Positions 55,543 to 63,775 of a DNA stretch of 64,000 nucleotides are shown here, piece by piece. The notes under the pieces were generated by a model. The model was not told where the DNA came from. It searched no databases and saw nothing but the letters and a program-made list of their open reading frames with translations. The DNA is from Chryseobacterium camelliae (GTDB taxonomy: Bacteria > Bacteroidota > Bacteroidia > Flavobacteriales > Weeksellaceae): positions 2,542,001 to 2,606,000 of the forward strand of contig NZ_CP022986.1 of the NCBI RefSeq assembly GCF_002770595.1. Reading direction: 5' to 3'. A program made the position numbers and the translations under genes. Within the stretch, counting starts at the first letter, position 1. Every line of letters starts with the position of its first letter.

Positions 55543-56088
55543 TTATTGAGGTATTTTGCTGAGTTCAGGATGGCCGATGGGATCAATATTCTTATCCAGC
55601 AGCCTTTTCGCCGCCATCACAGCCCAGCACTTATCGCTTGAGTGGATATTTCTGTAAAAGAAAAGCAGAACCTGCGGTTCAGGAACGGTAAAGCCGTTTA
55701 CTTCAATAGTGCGCAGATCGTCCCGCTCAAAAAAATCTATTGTGATCCTGAGCAGCCTGCCGGTTTCCGTTTCTACGGTTTTTTCATACCGCCTGAAGTT
55801 TTCTGCGCTCGGCAGATGGTCATACCGGGTCCAGACTTTGGAAAATCCTTCCTGATGAAGCAGCAGTACGACTTCCGCTACATTCTCCCTGGTTACAAAA
55901 ATATCGATGTCTTTATGGTCATGGGCGTGCTTGTATTCCGTATGTCCGTTTTCAGACATGAAATGCCAGGCCCAGCCTCCTGATATAATGACTTTATGTT
56001 TTAATTGTTCTAAAATTTCCAGGCCGTACTGAATTCTGTATTCCGGCCATAGTTTTCCGTATCTTCTGGTATTATGTGGTGCTCCCAT
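55543..56088 (-). CDS. Nucleotidyltransferase-fold protein inserted between rtcB and prfH
   Basis: A 181-residue protein starting at ATG 56088 (MGAPHNTRRYGKL). It shows the pol-beta nucleotidyltransferase signature: ISGGWAWHF near residue 35, then HKDIDIFVTRENV with the DxD metal ligands and a third Asp in LRITIDFFERDDLR. The layout is like small aminoglycoside or tRNA-type nucleotidyltransferases (GG, DxD, D). It ends with MAAKRLLDKNIDPIG. It sits 2 bases before prfH and after rtcB, so it probably acts on the same RNA damage, for example by adding or trimming a nucleotide, but this is inference. A toxin-antitoxin-type antitoxin or an unrelated antibiotic enzyme remain possible. Confidence 0.8.
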   Translation of the reverse strand: MGAPHNTRRYGKLWPEYRIQYGLEILEQLKHKVIISGGWAWHFMSENGHTEYKHAHDHKDIDIFVTRENVAEVVLLLHQEGFSKVWTRYDHLPSAENFRRYEKTVETETGRLLRITIDFFERDDLRTIEVNGFTVPEPQVLLFFYRNIHSSDKCWAVMAAKRLLDKNIDPIGHPELSKIPQ

Positions 56089-56148
56089 TTGTTTTTTAAG
56101 TTTAATTGTAGGATTTAGGTTGTCAGGGGTAAAATGCAGGATCAGCAT

Positions 56149-56254
56149 GTCTTTAACTTATGACATAAACATTACTCATTACCTATTGCCTATTACCCAT
56201 CACCATACCTCTCATCCTTTTCTTTAAGCCAGACAGGGTTAAACCTGCCCGGCT
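56149..56254. repeat. Degenerate tandem repeats and an internal hairpin between rtcB and the NTase gene
   Basis: At 56170-56203 there are decayed ATTACC/ATTACT units. At 56227-56254 AGCCAGACAGG pairs with CCTGCCCGGCT on the minus strand (11 bp with two G-U pairs, 6-base loop), just past the rtcB stop. It has no U tract, so it may be a processing or pausing hairpin inside the operon that lowers expression of the downstream genes. Confidence 0.45.
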
Positions 56255-56263
56255 GATTCATTA

Positions 56264-57655
56264 TTATTTATCCATCCTCACCATTCTCGGCTGAAAGGTT
56301 CCCAGGATATCCACCAGTTCGCTCTGTGCATTCATCACTTCATGGATGTCTTTGTAGGCCATAGGCGCTTCCTCCGTATTTCCGCCCATCAGGGTGACAT
56401 TGTTGAGTTTAAGCTCTTTTTTGATGTCATGCTGGGTAAACCGGCTTCGGCATTCCCCTCTTGAGAAAGCCCTGCCGGCCCCGTGAGAAGCTGAATTCAG
56501 TGCTTCGGGATTTCCTTTCCCCCTGACAATGAATCCTTTTGCCGTCATGGAACCCGGAATCATGCCCAGTTCACCGGCATGAGCCGGCGTTGCGCCTTTA
56601 CGGTGGACGATAACCTCTTTGCCGTTATGGATTTCTTTCCAGGCAAAATTGTGATGGTTTTCAATCCTGGCTTTCACGCGGCCGCCTACTGCTTTCACCA
56701 GCCTCCTGTGGATATCGTCATGGCAGGCAGAAGCATAATCTCCTGCAAGGTTCATGGCTGTCCAGTATTCAAGTCCCAGATGGGTATTCAGGTCCAGCCA
56801 GGCAAACTGCTGTGCTTCTTTGGGAAGCGGGCACTGTTCTGCCGCTACCCTGGAATAATACTGGGCGATTTCTGCTCCCAGGCCGCGCGAACCGCTGTGC
56901 GAAAGGATGCCTAAGTACCTGCCTTTGGGAAGCCCGATCTGCTCATCCTCTCCGGTAATTTCCACTTCACCGAATTCCACAAAATGGTTTCCGCCACCGG
57001 AAGTCCCCATCTGTTTTACAGCTTTTCCTTTCAGCCTCCGCAGTATGGGGATGAGATCGAATGTATCGCGTTCAAAAATCTCATGGTCTACATGTGATTT
57101 ATGGGTTTCATACATTCCGAACCTGGTATGCTCTGCCAGTGCTTTTTCATACTTTTCTTTCGCGCCGTCAAGGTAGGAAACCGGTGTATCCAGAATGCTG
57201 AGGCTCATCCTGCATCCAATGTCCATACCCACTCCATAAGGAATGACGGCATTTTCCACGGCGAGTACTCCGCCAATCGGCAGCCCGTATCCGCTGTGGG
57301 CATCGGGCATTAGTGCGCCCTGTACCGATACCGGTAATTTCAGTGCGGTATACAGCTGGTTTTTGGCCTCGTCTGAAATATTGTTCCCAAAAATCTGAAA
57401 GGAAGCACGCTGACTATTCAGCATTCTTTTTTCAGTTTTCCGTGATGAGAGCAAAGCTTCTGCAATCTGTCCGAATGTGAGGTCCTGCTCAAAATGTTCC
57501 GGGTTCAGCAGAATATCTTTCAGGACCGACTTTACATGATGGATATTTTTAGTGGCAAAGTTCCGTTTCATTACTTCCAGGGCAATGTTGACGCTCTGGT
57601 TGTTCGGATAGCCTAATTTTAATATGTCTTTTCCTTTAAGTTTTAAATTTCCCAT
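56264..57655 (-). CDS. rtcB: RNA ligase RtcB
   Basis: Joins 2',3'-cyclic-phosphate (or 3'-phosphate) ends to 5'-OH ends with GTP and Mn. The 463 residues show GYGLPIGGVLAVENAVIPYG, VGMDIGCRMS with the metal Cys, GTSGGGNHFVEFGEVE, LSHSGSRGLG, AHAGELGMIPGSM and SHGAGRAFSRGECRSRF, the block next to the guanylylated His. The position before prfH marks it as the RtcB2-type found in ribosome-repair operons. No Archease gene is present. I found no clear promoter directly upstream; the RNA unit at 57930-58130 is the nearest. Confidence 0.95.
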   Translation of the reverse strand: MGNLKLKGKDILKLGYPNNQSVNIALEVMKRNFATKNIHHVKSVLKDILLNPEHFEQDLTFGQIAEALLSSRKTEKRMLNSQRASFQIFGNNISDEAKNQLYTALKLPVSVQGALMPDAHSGYGLPIGGVLAVENAVIPYGVGMDIGCRMSLSILDTPVSYLDGAKEKYEKALAEHTRFGMYETHKSHVDHEIFERDTFDLIPILRRLKGKAVKQMGTSGGGNHFVEFGEVEITGEDEQIGLPKGRYLGILSHSGSRGLGAEIAQYYSRVAAEQCPLPKEAQQFAWLDLNTHLGLEYWTAMNLAGDYASACHDDIHRRLVKAVGGRVKARIENHHNFAWKEIHNGKEVIVHRKGATPAHAGELGMIPGSMTAKGFIVRGKGNPEALNSASHGAGRAFSRGECRSRFTQHDIKKELKLNNVTLMGGNTEEAPMAYKDIHEVMNAQSELVDILGTFQPRMVRMDK

Positions 57656-57680
57656 TGTTTTTGTTTTAGGGGTCGGACGT

Positions 57681-57704
57681 CAGATACCAGAGTTCAGATA
57701 CCAG
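57681..57704 (+). repeat. Direct repeat of CAGATACCAG
   Basis: Two exact 10-base copies (57681-57690 and 57695-57704) separated by 4 bases, upstream of rtcB. It belongs to the same kind of decayed short intergenic repeats seen near 45400 and 56170. Confidence 0.6.
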
Positions 57705-57803
57705 ATGTTGGTATGGCTCCTGATTTCAGCTATCAAATTTCTGACGAAATGTTTAGTTCAATGCTGCCATCTGATGAATGGTCAGCATCTGAGCGGATGC
57801 CTT

Positions 57804-57892
57804 TTCTAGCTCTGATTGCAGCGGTTACCCCGCAGCGAGCCTGAAAGGCGAGCGAGGAGTAATAGCGGAAAGCAGGAAAAAGCTCCTGAAAA
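57804..57892 (+). ncRNA. Abundant flavobacterial intergenic element (Flavo-1-like), putative
   Basis: The order TCTAGCTCTGATTGCAGCGG ... GGCGAGCGAGGAGTAATAGC ... GGAAAGCAGGAAAAAGCTCC matches, from memory, a very common intergenic element of Chryseobacterium and Flavobacterium genomes. I associate it with the Rfam 'Flavo-1' RNA, but I have not verified this. The two ends hold TAGCTC/AGCTCC-type blocks, the inner part GCGG/AGCGG blocks. It lies on the plus strand in the gap upstream of rtcB. Confidence 0.5.
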
Positions 57893-57931
57893 AAAGATCC
57901 GGGTTAAACTTAAGTTTGAATATTGCGCAAT

Positions 57932-57959
57932 AAAAAACCCGGAACCTCTAGGCTCCGGG
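57932..57959 (-). terminator. Intrinsic terminator of the structured RNA
   Basis: Minus strand CCCGGA and TCCGGG (57954-57959 with 57938-57943) plus two inner pairs across one mismatch, followed by TTTTTT (57932-57937). It stands about 280 bases before the rtcB start. Confidence 0.85.
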
Positions 57960-57981
57960 CGGTATATTTTGTACTGTTGTT

Positions 57982-58059
57982 CTAAGAATGTACCCAACCA
58001 CGAAGCCTTACCACCATAAGCGGTAATCCAACTGTAGAAAAATGTTGTGCTTTGAACAT
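57982..58059 (-). CDS. Possible 25-residue leader peptide inside the structured RNA
   Basis: ATG at 58057-58059 opens a frame of 25 codons (MFKAQHFSTVGLPLMVVRLR then GWVHS) that ends in TAG at 57982-57984, about 23 bases before the terminator stem. The ORF covers both arms of the three-way junction, so translation and the RNA fold would exclude each other. That is the arrangement of a leader peptide in an attenuator. The peptide has no run of one amino acid. Whether it is translated is unknown. Confidence 0.3.
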   Translation of the reverse strand: MFKAQHFSTVGLPLMVVRLRGWVHS

Positions 58060-58100
58060 TGCTTCGTTATTTTTAAAGGGTTAATACTGATTTTCAGATG

Positions 58101-58130
58101 CAAATATATGGCTTTTTCCGAATATGCAAA
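58101..58130 (-). promoter_or_regulatory. Consensus promoter of the structured RNA
   Basis: Minus strand TTTG (58127-58130), 18 bases, TATATTTG (58101-58108): both boxes match the Bacteroidetes consensus exactly. Transcription would start near 58095. Confidence 0.7.
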
Positions 58131-58140
58131 ATTTTACATG

Positions 58141-58168
58141 AAAAAAACCTGAACGTTTGTTCAGGTTT
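58141..58168 (-). terminator. Intrinsic terminator of the 58191-58694 gene
   Basis: AAACCTGAAC (58145-58154) and GTTCAGGTTT (58159-58168), 10 bp with loop GTTT, and a run of A (58141-58147) for the minus-strand U tract. It lies 23 bases past the stop and right before the promoter of the structured RNA. Confidence 0.85.
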
Positions 58169-58190
58169 GAGGGTATATTTTGGTGCTATA

Positions 58191-58694
58191 TCAGTCTTTT
58201 GAACCCTGGCTGTCCATTTCATCTTCCATGCCGCGGGCATTTTCAGTGTCTTCCCTGTTCGATCCCAGGAAATAGATGTTGTGCCTTGCTTTGGCAATGA
58301 TTCCGTCATATACTTCCTGTGACATGCCTGCCGGTGCACTTTCATGGCTGTCTGATTCTGCTCCTTTACGCTGTACCTGAATAGCGCCTCTTTCATTAAG
58401 GACGGTTTTCGCTCTCTGCGCTTCTTCCAGACTGTCTGTGTAGACAACAATATTGATTTTTCCTGCGCTTTCATTCCGGTAAGCATCCAATGCCTCCACA
58501 TCATTGGCAAACACAAAATCCCAGAATCCTCTGTCCTTTACGTCATTCTGATGGGTTTCTCCGGACACGTCAGTGGCTGAAGTGGAATGTGAGACGATAA
58601 TGTCCGAATCACTAAATCCATAATTTTTTAATTCACTCTTGATTCCTTCGGTATCTGCACCGGAAGGGAAAATTGAAACTACTGTATACGCCAT
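58191..58694 (-). CDS. Small soluble protein resembling general-stress (YflT-like) proteins
   Basis: A 167-residue protein beginning AYTVVSIFPSGADTEGIKSE, the alpha/beta pattern of a general-stress YflT-like domain (a short fold with a helix and IIV strands), a second half-domain KINIVVYTDSLEEAQRAKTV, and a charged tail rich in Asp, Glu and Ser. Similar proteins in Bacteroidetes are annotated as stress-response or hypothetical. No catalytic residues are seen. It is monocistronic with its own terminator. Confidence 0.7.
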   Translation of the reverse strand: MAYTVVSIFPSGADTEGIKSELKNYGFSDSDIIVSHSTSATDVSGETHQNDVKDRGFWDFVFANDVEALDAYRNESAGKINIVVYTDSLEEAQRAKTVLNERGAIQVQRKGAESDSHESAPAGMSQEVYDGIIAKARHNIYFLGSNREDTENARGMEDEMDSQGSKD

Positions 58695-58740
58695 AATTAA
58701 TATTTTTCATTATCTATACAAAAAGCGTACAACTTCTGGT

Positions 58741-60867
58741 TCAGGAATTCTGTTGCAGGAATTTTTCCAGGATATCCACGGCACATTTCGGCAGGTTGGT
58801 TCCCGGCCCAAAGATAAAATCGGCCCCGTTCGCATACAGGAATTCATAGTCCTGCTGCGGGATTACGCCTCCTACAACAATCTCGATATCATCTGCGCCA
58901 AGCTTTTTCAACTCTTCCACTACCTGCGGAACCAGCGTTTTGTGGCCTGCTGCGAGTGAGGAAACCCCCAGGATATGGATGTCATTTTCCACCGCCTGCT
59001 TCGCCACCTCTTCCGGGGTCTGGAACAGCGGTGCGACATCGACGTCAAATCCCATATCGGCAAATGCGGTTGCCACTACTTTGGCTCCCCTGTCGTGACC
59101 GTCCTGACCCATTTTGGCTACCATCAGCCTCGGCCGCCTTCCTTCTTCCTCTTCAAACTTCCGGGTCAGGGCAAGTGCTTTTTCAAAATATTCGTTTTTT
59201 CCTGCGTTCATGGCATATACTCCTGAAATGGTCCTGATATTGGCCTTATACCTGCCGAAGCTCTCTTCCATCGCATCACTCATTTCCCCAAGCGTCACTC
59301 TTCTGCGGGCAGCCTCAATGCAAAGCTCGAGGAGGTTTCCTTTTCCTGTCCCGGCACTTTCGCGGATGGCTCGGAGGATTTCTTCAACAGCATCTGTATT
59401 TCTTTCCGCTTTTATGGTATTTAAACGTTCGATCTGTTTCCTGCGGACTTCCGTATTATCAATGTCCAGGATTTCTATTTCACCCTGCTTCAGGGCAGAC
59501 CTGAACGAATTGACCCCAATGATGAATTCCTCACCGCTGTCGATCTTAGCCTGCTTTCTTGCTGCGGCTTCTTCAATCCTCATTTTCGGGATCCCGGCTT
59601 CTATGGCTTTGGTCATTCCGCCTTCCTGCTCTACTTCATCAATATATTTCATAGCTTCCTCAATCATCTGCTGGGTAAGGCTTTCCACAAGATGGCTTCC
59701 TCCCATCGGATCTACGACATCGCAGATCCCGCTTTCCTGCTGGAGGATGATCTGGGTATTCCTGGCAATTTTCGCGGAGTAGTCTGTAGGAAGGGCAATG
59801 GCTTCGTCCAGTGCATTGGTGTGCAACGACTGGGTTCCGCCCAAAGCTGAAGAAAGGGCTTCAATAGCGGTCCTGGTAATGTTGTTGAATGGTTCCTGCT
59901 CTGTCAGTGACCATCCGGAAGTCTGTGAATGGGTTCTTAAGGCTAAAGATTTAGGATTCTGGGGATTGAACTGTTTCAGTAAGGTCGCCCAGATATATCT
60001 GGCGGCCCTCATTTTGGCAATTTCCATAAAGTGGTTCATCCCGATGGCCCAGAAAAACGATAGTCTGGGGGCAAAATCATCGACATTCATGCCTGCTTTA
60101 ATCCCGGTCCTTACATATTCCAGCCCGTCCGCCAGGGTATAAGCCATTTCCAGAACCGGAGTAGCACCGGCTTCCTGCATATGGTATCCTGAAATGGAGA
60201 TGGAATTGAACTTTGGGATGTTCCGGGAAGTATATTCAAAAATATCGGCAATAATCTTCATGGACGGTGCCGGTGGATAAATGTAGGTATTCCGTACCAT
60301 GAATTCTTTCAGGATGTCATTCTGAATGGTCCCCGAAAGCTGATCCTGCTTTACTCCCTGCTCTTCAGCTGCTACAATATAGAAAGCCAGGACCGGAAGC
60401 ACGGCCCCGTTCATGGTCATGGATACGGAAATCTGATCCAACGGGATCTCATTGAAAAGAATCTTCATATCCTCTACAGAATCAATGGCCACGCCTGCTT
60501 TTCCCACATCTCCCACTACTCTTGCATGATCAGAATCATAGCCTCTGTGCGTTGCCAGATCGAATGCTACGGAAAGCCCCTTCTGCCCGGCAGCAAGGTT
60601 CCTCCTGTAAAAAGCATTGGATTCCTCGGCCGTTGAAAATCCGGCATACTGACGGATGGTCCAGGGCTTCTGAACATACATAGTGGAATAAGGCCCCCTA
60701 AGATAGGGTTCTATACCGGGAGCAGTCTGTGTAAGCGACCGATCTTTGATATCTCCTGCATGATAAGATGACTTCAGCTGAAGCCCGTCTTTTTCAAATG
60801 AATAGATTTCCCTGTTTTTTTCAGATATGGTAAATTGAGGAGTTTTGTTCTGAACTTCTCTTCTCAT
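58741..60867 (-). CDS. scpA: Methylmalonyl-CoA mutase, large (catalytic) subunit
   Basis: A 708-residue B12 enzyme that interconverts methylmalonyl-CoA and succinyl-CoA. N-terminal TIM-barrel: [60 protein letters not shown], and [20 protein letters not shown]. The C-terminal cobalamin domain has [20 protein letters not shown] (DxHxxG near residue 588). The small subunit gene is not next to it in this window. MeaB is at 52496-53482. Confidence 0.96.
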   Translation of the reverse strand: MRREVQNKTPQFTISEKNREIYSFEKDGLQLKSSYHAGDIKDRSLTQTAPGIEPYLRGPYSTMYVQKPWTIRQYAGFSTAEESNAFYRRNLAAGQKGLSVAFDLATHRGYDSDHARVVGDVGKAGVAIDSVEDMKILFNEIPLDQISVSMTMNGAVLPVLAFYIVAAEEQGVKQDQLSGTIQNDILKEFMVRNTYIYPPAPSMKIIADIFEYTSRNIPKFNSISISGYHMQEAGATPVLEMAYTLADGLEYVRTGIKAGMNVDDFAPRLSFFWAIGMNHFMEIAKMRAARYIWATLLKQFNPQNPKSLALRTHSQTSGWSLTEQEPFNNITRTAIEALSSALGGTQSLHTNALDEAIALPTDYSAKIARNTQIILQQESGICDVVDPMGGSHLVESLTQQMIEEAMKYIDEVEQEGGMTKAIEAGIPKMRIEEAAARKQAKIDSGEEFIIGVNSFRSALKQGEIEILDIDNTEVRRKQIERLNTIKAERNTDAVEEILRAIRESAGTGKGNLLELCIEAARRRVTLGEMSDAMEESFGRYKANIRTISGVYAMNAGKNEYFEKALALTRKFEEEEGRRPRLMVAKMGQDGHDRGAKVVATAFADMGFDVDVAPLFQTPEEVAKQAVENDIHILGVSSLAAGHKTLVPQVVEELKKLGADDIEIVVGGVIPQQDYEFLYANGADFIFGPGTNLPKCAVDILEKFLQQNS

Positions 60868-60933
60868 AATGTCAGATTTATTGTCCGGTTAAAATTACAC
60901 ATTTTCGGGAGAATACATTTTCATTAATTTCTA

Positions 60934-60960
60934 TAAAAAAAAGCGTCAAGTATGACGCTT
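60934..60960 (-). terminator. Intrinsic terminator of the 60987-61565 gene
   Basis: AAGCGTCA (60941-60948) and TGACGCTT (60953-60960), 8 bp with loop AGTA, with a run of A before it on the plus strand (60935-60942). Confidence 0.8.
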
Positions 60961-60986
60961 AATATTTGGTTTAATTCTATGTGGCT

Positions 60987-61565
60987 TTATTGGGATTCAT
61001 AACAATCCGGGTAACCATTATGATTATTATCTGTACAATCAGGATTTTCTGGTGCAGGTAATGCTGGAGTGCTTTGATAGCAATTATTAACCTCAGTATC
61101 AATTGATTTTAATTCATAATCATTTGTTACAGTACCGTTCTCTTTAATTGTATTTATTTTTACTTCAATATTTCCATAACTTTTATTTGCTGTCTTAAAA
61201 ATATCTAATGTTTGTGAAACATATTGTCCTGCCGGAATGGTAAAAGTTTTACCTTCAATAATGGTATTATTGCTGATAATTACAATATTTACTTGTCTGT
61301 TATTTACAGACAGAACATCAGAACTTGCATACAACTTGTACTTATTACATGGTGAACTATCATTATTTATTGAAGATTGATCAATAAAAATAACAGGAGT
61401 AACGTAATTTTCATCACTTAATGTAGTTTTTGACTTACTGCCTAAATGCTTAGATTGTATTGATTGAAAATCCTCATGACTATCATTTTGGAGATCTGAA
61501 CCATTACAAGAATTGAGCAGAAACACAAGCACTGCACAAGAAGAGAATGATAATAATTTTTTCAT
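60987..61565 (-). CDS. Lipoprotein with an Asp/Asn-rich C-terminus, unknown function
   Basis: A 192-residue lipoprotein (LVFLLNSCNGSDLQ, lipid Cys near residue 20) with an A+T-rich coding sequence like the 20.7-22.8 kb region. After a Ser-rich linker there is a beta-rich domain (VNNRQVNIVIISNNTIIEGK, TFTIPAGQYVSQTLDIF). The end is Cys-rich with PDCTDNNHNGYPDCYES, which looks like a thrombospondin type 3 / EF-loop calcium motif (DxNxNGxxD). No family recognised. Confidence 0.75.
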   Translation of the reverse strand: MKKLLSFSSCAVLVFLLNSCNGSDLQNDSHEDFQSIQSKHLGSKSKTTLSDENYVTPVIFIDQSSINNDSSPCNKYKLYASSDVLSVNNRQVNIVIISNNTIIEGKTFTIPAGQYVSQTLDIFKTANKSYGNIEVKINTIKENGTVTNDYELKSIDTEVNNCYQSTPALPAPENPDCTDNNHNGYPDCYESQ

Positions 61566-61597
61566 AAATTTTTTGTTTTTATTTTAATACTAATATA

Positions 61598-63703
61598 TCA
61601 AAGTTTTTTGATCCCCATTTCATACAGCGCAAAGGAAATAAGATCCGCATTTTCTCCGATGACCTGTTCCGTAGATCTTCCTGCACCGTGACCGGCATTT
61701 TTCTCAATCCGCAAAAGGATCGGGTTGCTGCATGCCTGCTTTTCCTGGAGTTCCGCACCGAATTTGAATGAATGCGCAGGAACTACCCTGTCATCATGGT
61801 CACTGGTAATGATCATCGTGGACGGATAGCAGGTTCCGGCTTTTACATTATGAACCGGCGAATAGGATTTTAGGTAGTCAAACATTTCTTTGCTGTCTTC
61901 CGCTGTTCCGTAATCATACGACCATCCTGCACCGGCTGTGAATTTGTTATACCTCAGCATATCCAGAACGCCTACTCCAGGGAAAGCCACTTTGGCAATG
62001 TCCGGACGCATGGTCATAGTAGCGCCTACCAGCAATCCGCCGTTTGACCTTCCTGAAAGGGCCATATACTGTTTTGAAGTATAGCCTTTGCTCTGCAGAT
62101 ACTCTCCGGCTGCAATGAAATCTTCAAAAACATTTTTCTTCTGCATCTTGGTTCCTGCGTCATGCCATTTCTTACCGTATTCGCCGCCGCCGCGGATGTT
62201 CGGAACGGCATAGATGCCTCCGTTTTCCATCCATATGGCATTTACTACGGAAAAAGCAGGCTGCAGGCTGATATTGAATCCGCCATAAGAATAGAGCATC
62301 GTAGGATTCTTACCGTCCATCTTAATGCCTTTTTTATAGCTGATCATCATCGGGATTTTCGTTCCGTCCTTGGAGGTATAAAATACCTGTTCAGAAACAT
62401 ATTCATCCGGATTAAATTTTACCTTCGGCTTTTGATACACTTCCGATTTTCCTGAATTTGCATTAAATTTATATGTGGTTCCGGGCGTTATATAATTACT
62501 GAATGAATAATACAGCTCTTTTTCTTCTTTTTTACCGCCGAAACCTGCCACATTCCCTTTTCCAGGAAGGGTAATTTCTCTGATGAGCTTTCCGGCCCTG
62601 TCCAGCTGTTTTACCTGATCCACGGCATCCACCATATAGGTAGCAAAGAAGTATCCTCCGCCTGTGGAGATGCCAAGAACATGTTCAGTTTCCGGGATTA
62701 CATCTTTCCAGTTGTCCGGAGTAGGGTTTTTGATGCTGGTTTTCACCAGCCGCATATTAGGAGCATCCTTATCTGTAAAGATGTACAGATTATCGCCATC
62801 GGTATCCACAATACTGGCATTGATATCAAATCCTTTCACAACCTGCACAAAATCGCCGCCTTTCTTTAAATCTTTAATATACAACTCATTGCCATTCGTA
62901 GCATTGGCGGCAGAGATAATCAGGTACCTCTGGTCTTCGGAAACGCCTGCTCCAAGGTATCTCCTCGGGGTCTTTTCACCGCCGAAAATCAATTGGTCTT
63001 CCGACTGTTTTGTACCCAGCTTATGAAAGTAGACTTTATGTTTATCCGTCATTCCGGAAAGCACGGTTCCTTCTTTAGGCTTATCGTAGCTTGAATAATA
63101 GAATCCTTCATCACCCTGCCAGGAAATGCCGCTGAATTTCACATCAGTCAAAGTATCATCCATCTGTTTTCCGGTAACGGCATTCAGGATGATGATCTTG
63201 TTCCAGTCGCTCCCGCCTTCAGAAATAGAATAGGCTGCAAGATTTCCTTTTTTATTGAATGAAAGCTGTGCCAGTGAGGTCGTTCCTTTATCGGAGAACT
63301 TGTTCGGGTCCAGGAATATTTCCGTTGCCTTGGTTTTATTATGGGTTCTGTACAGCACAGATTGCGCCTGTAATCCATTGTTTTTATAATAGTAGGTATA
63401 ATCGCCTTCCTTAAATGGTGCTGAAATCTTTTCATAATTCCAGATATCCCTCAGCTGATCCTTAATCTGCTCCCGGAACGGAATTTTAGAAAGATAGCTC
63501 TGGCTGTAGGCAACTTCTTCGTCCACCCACTTTTTTGTTGCCTGAGAGTCATTTTCCAGATCCCGGAACGGGTCCTGTACTGCGGCCCCGAAATACGTAT
63601 CGGTCTGGGTTCCTTTTAATGCTTTAGGATAATTCATTTTCTGAGAATAGAAAGAAGCGGAATACAGGATTCCTGCTGTAAGTAATATGGGTTTAAAATT
63701 CAT
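61598..63703 (-). CDS. Prolyl oligopeptidase family serine protease (S9A)
   Basis: A secreted protease of 701 residues from ATG 63703 (MNFKPILLTAGILYSASFYS, signal peptide); two ATGs up to 63721 would only lengthen it by 6 residues. N-terminal beta-propeller (about residues 60-420), then the alpha/beta hydrolase domain with MLYSYGGFNISLQP, the nucleophile block LSGRSNGGLLVGATMTMRP (Ser near residue 552), DHDDRVVPAHSFKFGAEL with the Asp, and NAGHGAGRSTEQV with the His. This is the enzyme type first known as flavobacterial prolyl endopeptidase: it cuts after Pro in short peptides. Confidence 0.95.
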   Translation of the reverse strand: MNFKPILLTAGILYSASFYSQKMNYPKALKGTQTDTYFGAAVQDPFRDLENDSQATKKWVDEEVAYSQSYLSKIPFREQIKDQLRDIWNYEKISAPFKEGDYTYYYKNNGLQAQSVLYRTHNKTKATEIFLDPNKFSDKGTTSLAQLSFNKKGNLAAYSISEGGSDWNKIIILNAVTGKQMDDTLTDVKFSGISWQGDEGFYYSSYDKPKEGTVLSGMTDKHKVYFHKLGTKQSEDQLIFGGEKTPRRYLGAGVSEDQRYLIISAANATNGNELYIKDLKKGGDFVQVVKGFDINASIVDTDGDNLYIFTDKDAPNMRLVKTSIKNPTPDNWKDVIPETEHVLGISTGGGYFFATYMVDAVDQVKQLDRAGKLIREITLPGKGNVAGFGGKKEEKELYYSFSNYITPGTTYKFNANSGKSEVYQKPKVKFNPDEYVSEQVFYTSKDGTKIPMMISYKKGIKMDGKNPTMLYSYGGFNISLQPAFSVVNAIWMENGGIYAVPNIRGGGEYGKKWHDAGTKMQKKNVFEDFIAAGEYLQSKGYTSKQYMALSGRSNGGLLVGATMTMRPDIAKVAFPGVGVLDMLRYNKFTAGAGWSYDYGTAEDSKEMFDYLKSYSPVHNVKAGTCYPSTMIITSDHDDRVVPAHSFKFGAELQEKQACSNPILLRIEKNAGHGAGRSTEQVIGENADLISFALYEMGIKKL

Positions 63704-63743
63704 GTGAAAGGATTTCATCAAAAATAGGGAAAGTATCGGACAT

Positions 63744-63770
63744 AAAAAAGCTGTCCTTCGCGGACAGCTT
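63744..63770 (-). terminator. Intrinsic terminator of the gene at the window end
   Basis: AAGCTGTCC (63748-63756) and GGACAGCTT (63762-63770), 9-bp perfect stem with loop TTCGC, and a run of A (63744-63749) on the plus strand. Confidence 0.85.
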
Positions 63771-63775
63771 CTGTG

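Larger units (their letters stand above)
57932..58095 (-). ncRNA. Structured RNA with its own promoter and terminator upstream of rtcB (leader/attenuator or small RNA)
   Basis: About 164 bases on the minus strand between a consensus promoter and an intrinsic terminator. The fold is a three-way junction: outer stem ACGAAGC (58061-58067) with GCTTCGT (58000-58006); first arm AATGTT/AACATT (58055-58060 with 58041-58046); second arm TTACCGC/GTGGTAA (58020-58026 with 58008-58014, one G-U). A 25-codon ORF lies across the same bases (see the next entry). It could be a stand-alone small RNA or the attenuator leader of rtcB. No known family was recognised; 6S, tmRNA, SRP and RNase P RNAs do not fit by sequence. 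Confidence 0.6.

Noticed and set aside
57806..57997. 63-residue minus-strand frame across the rtcB upstream region
   Set aside because: It runs through the terminator and the Flavo-1-like element. The composition is low-complexity and the bases are better explained by RNA structure.
58094..58516. 140-residue minus-strand frame overlapping the 58191-58694 gene
   Set aside because: It is a frame-shifted shadow of the stress-type gene and runs past its terminator into the promoter of the structured RNA.
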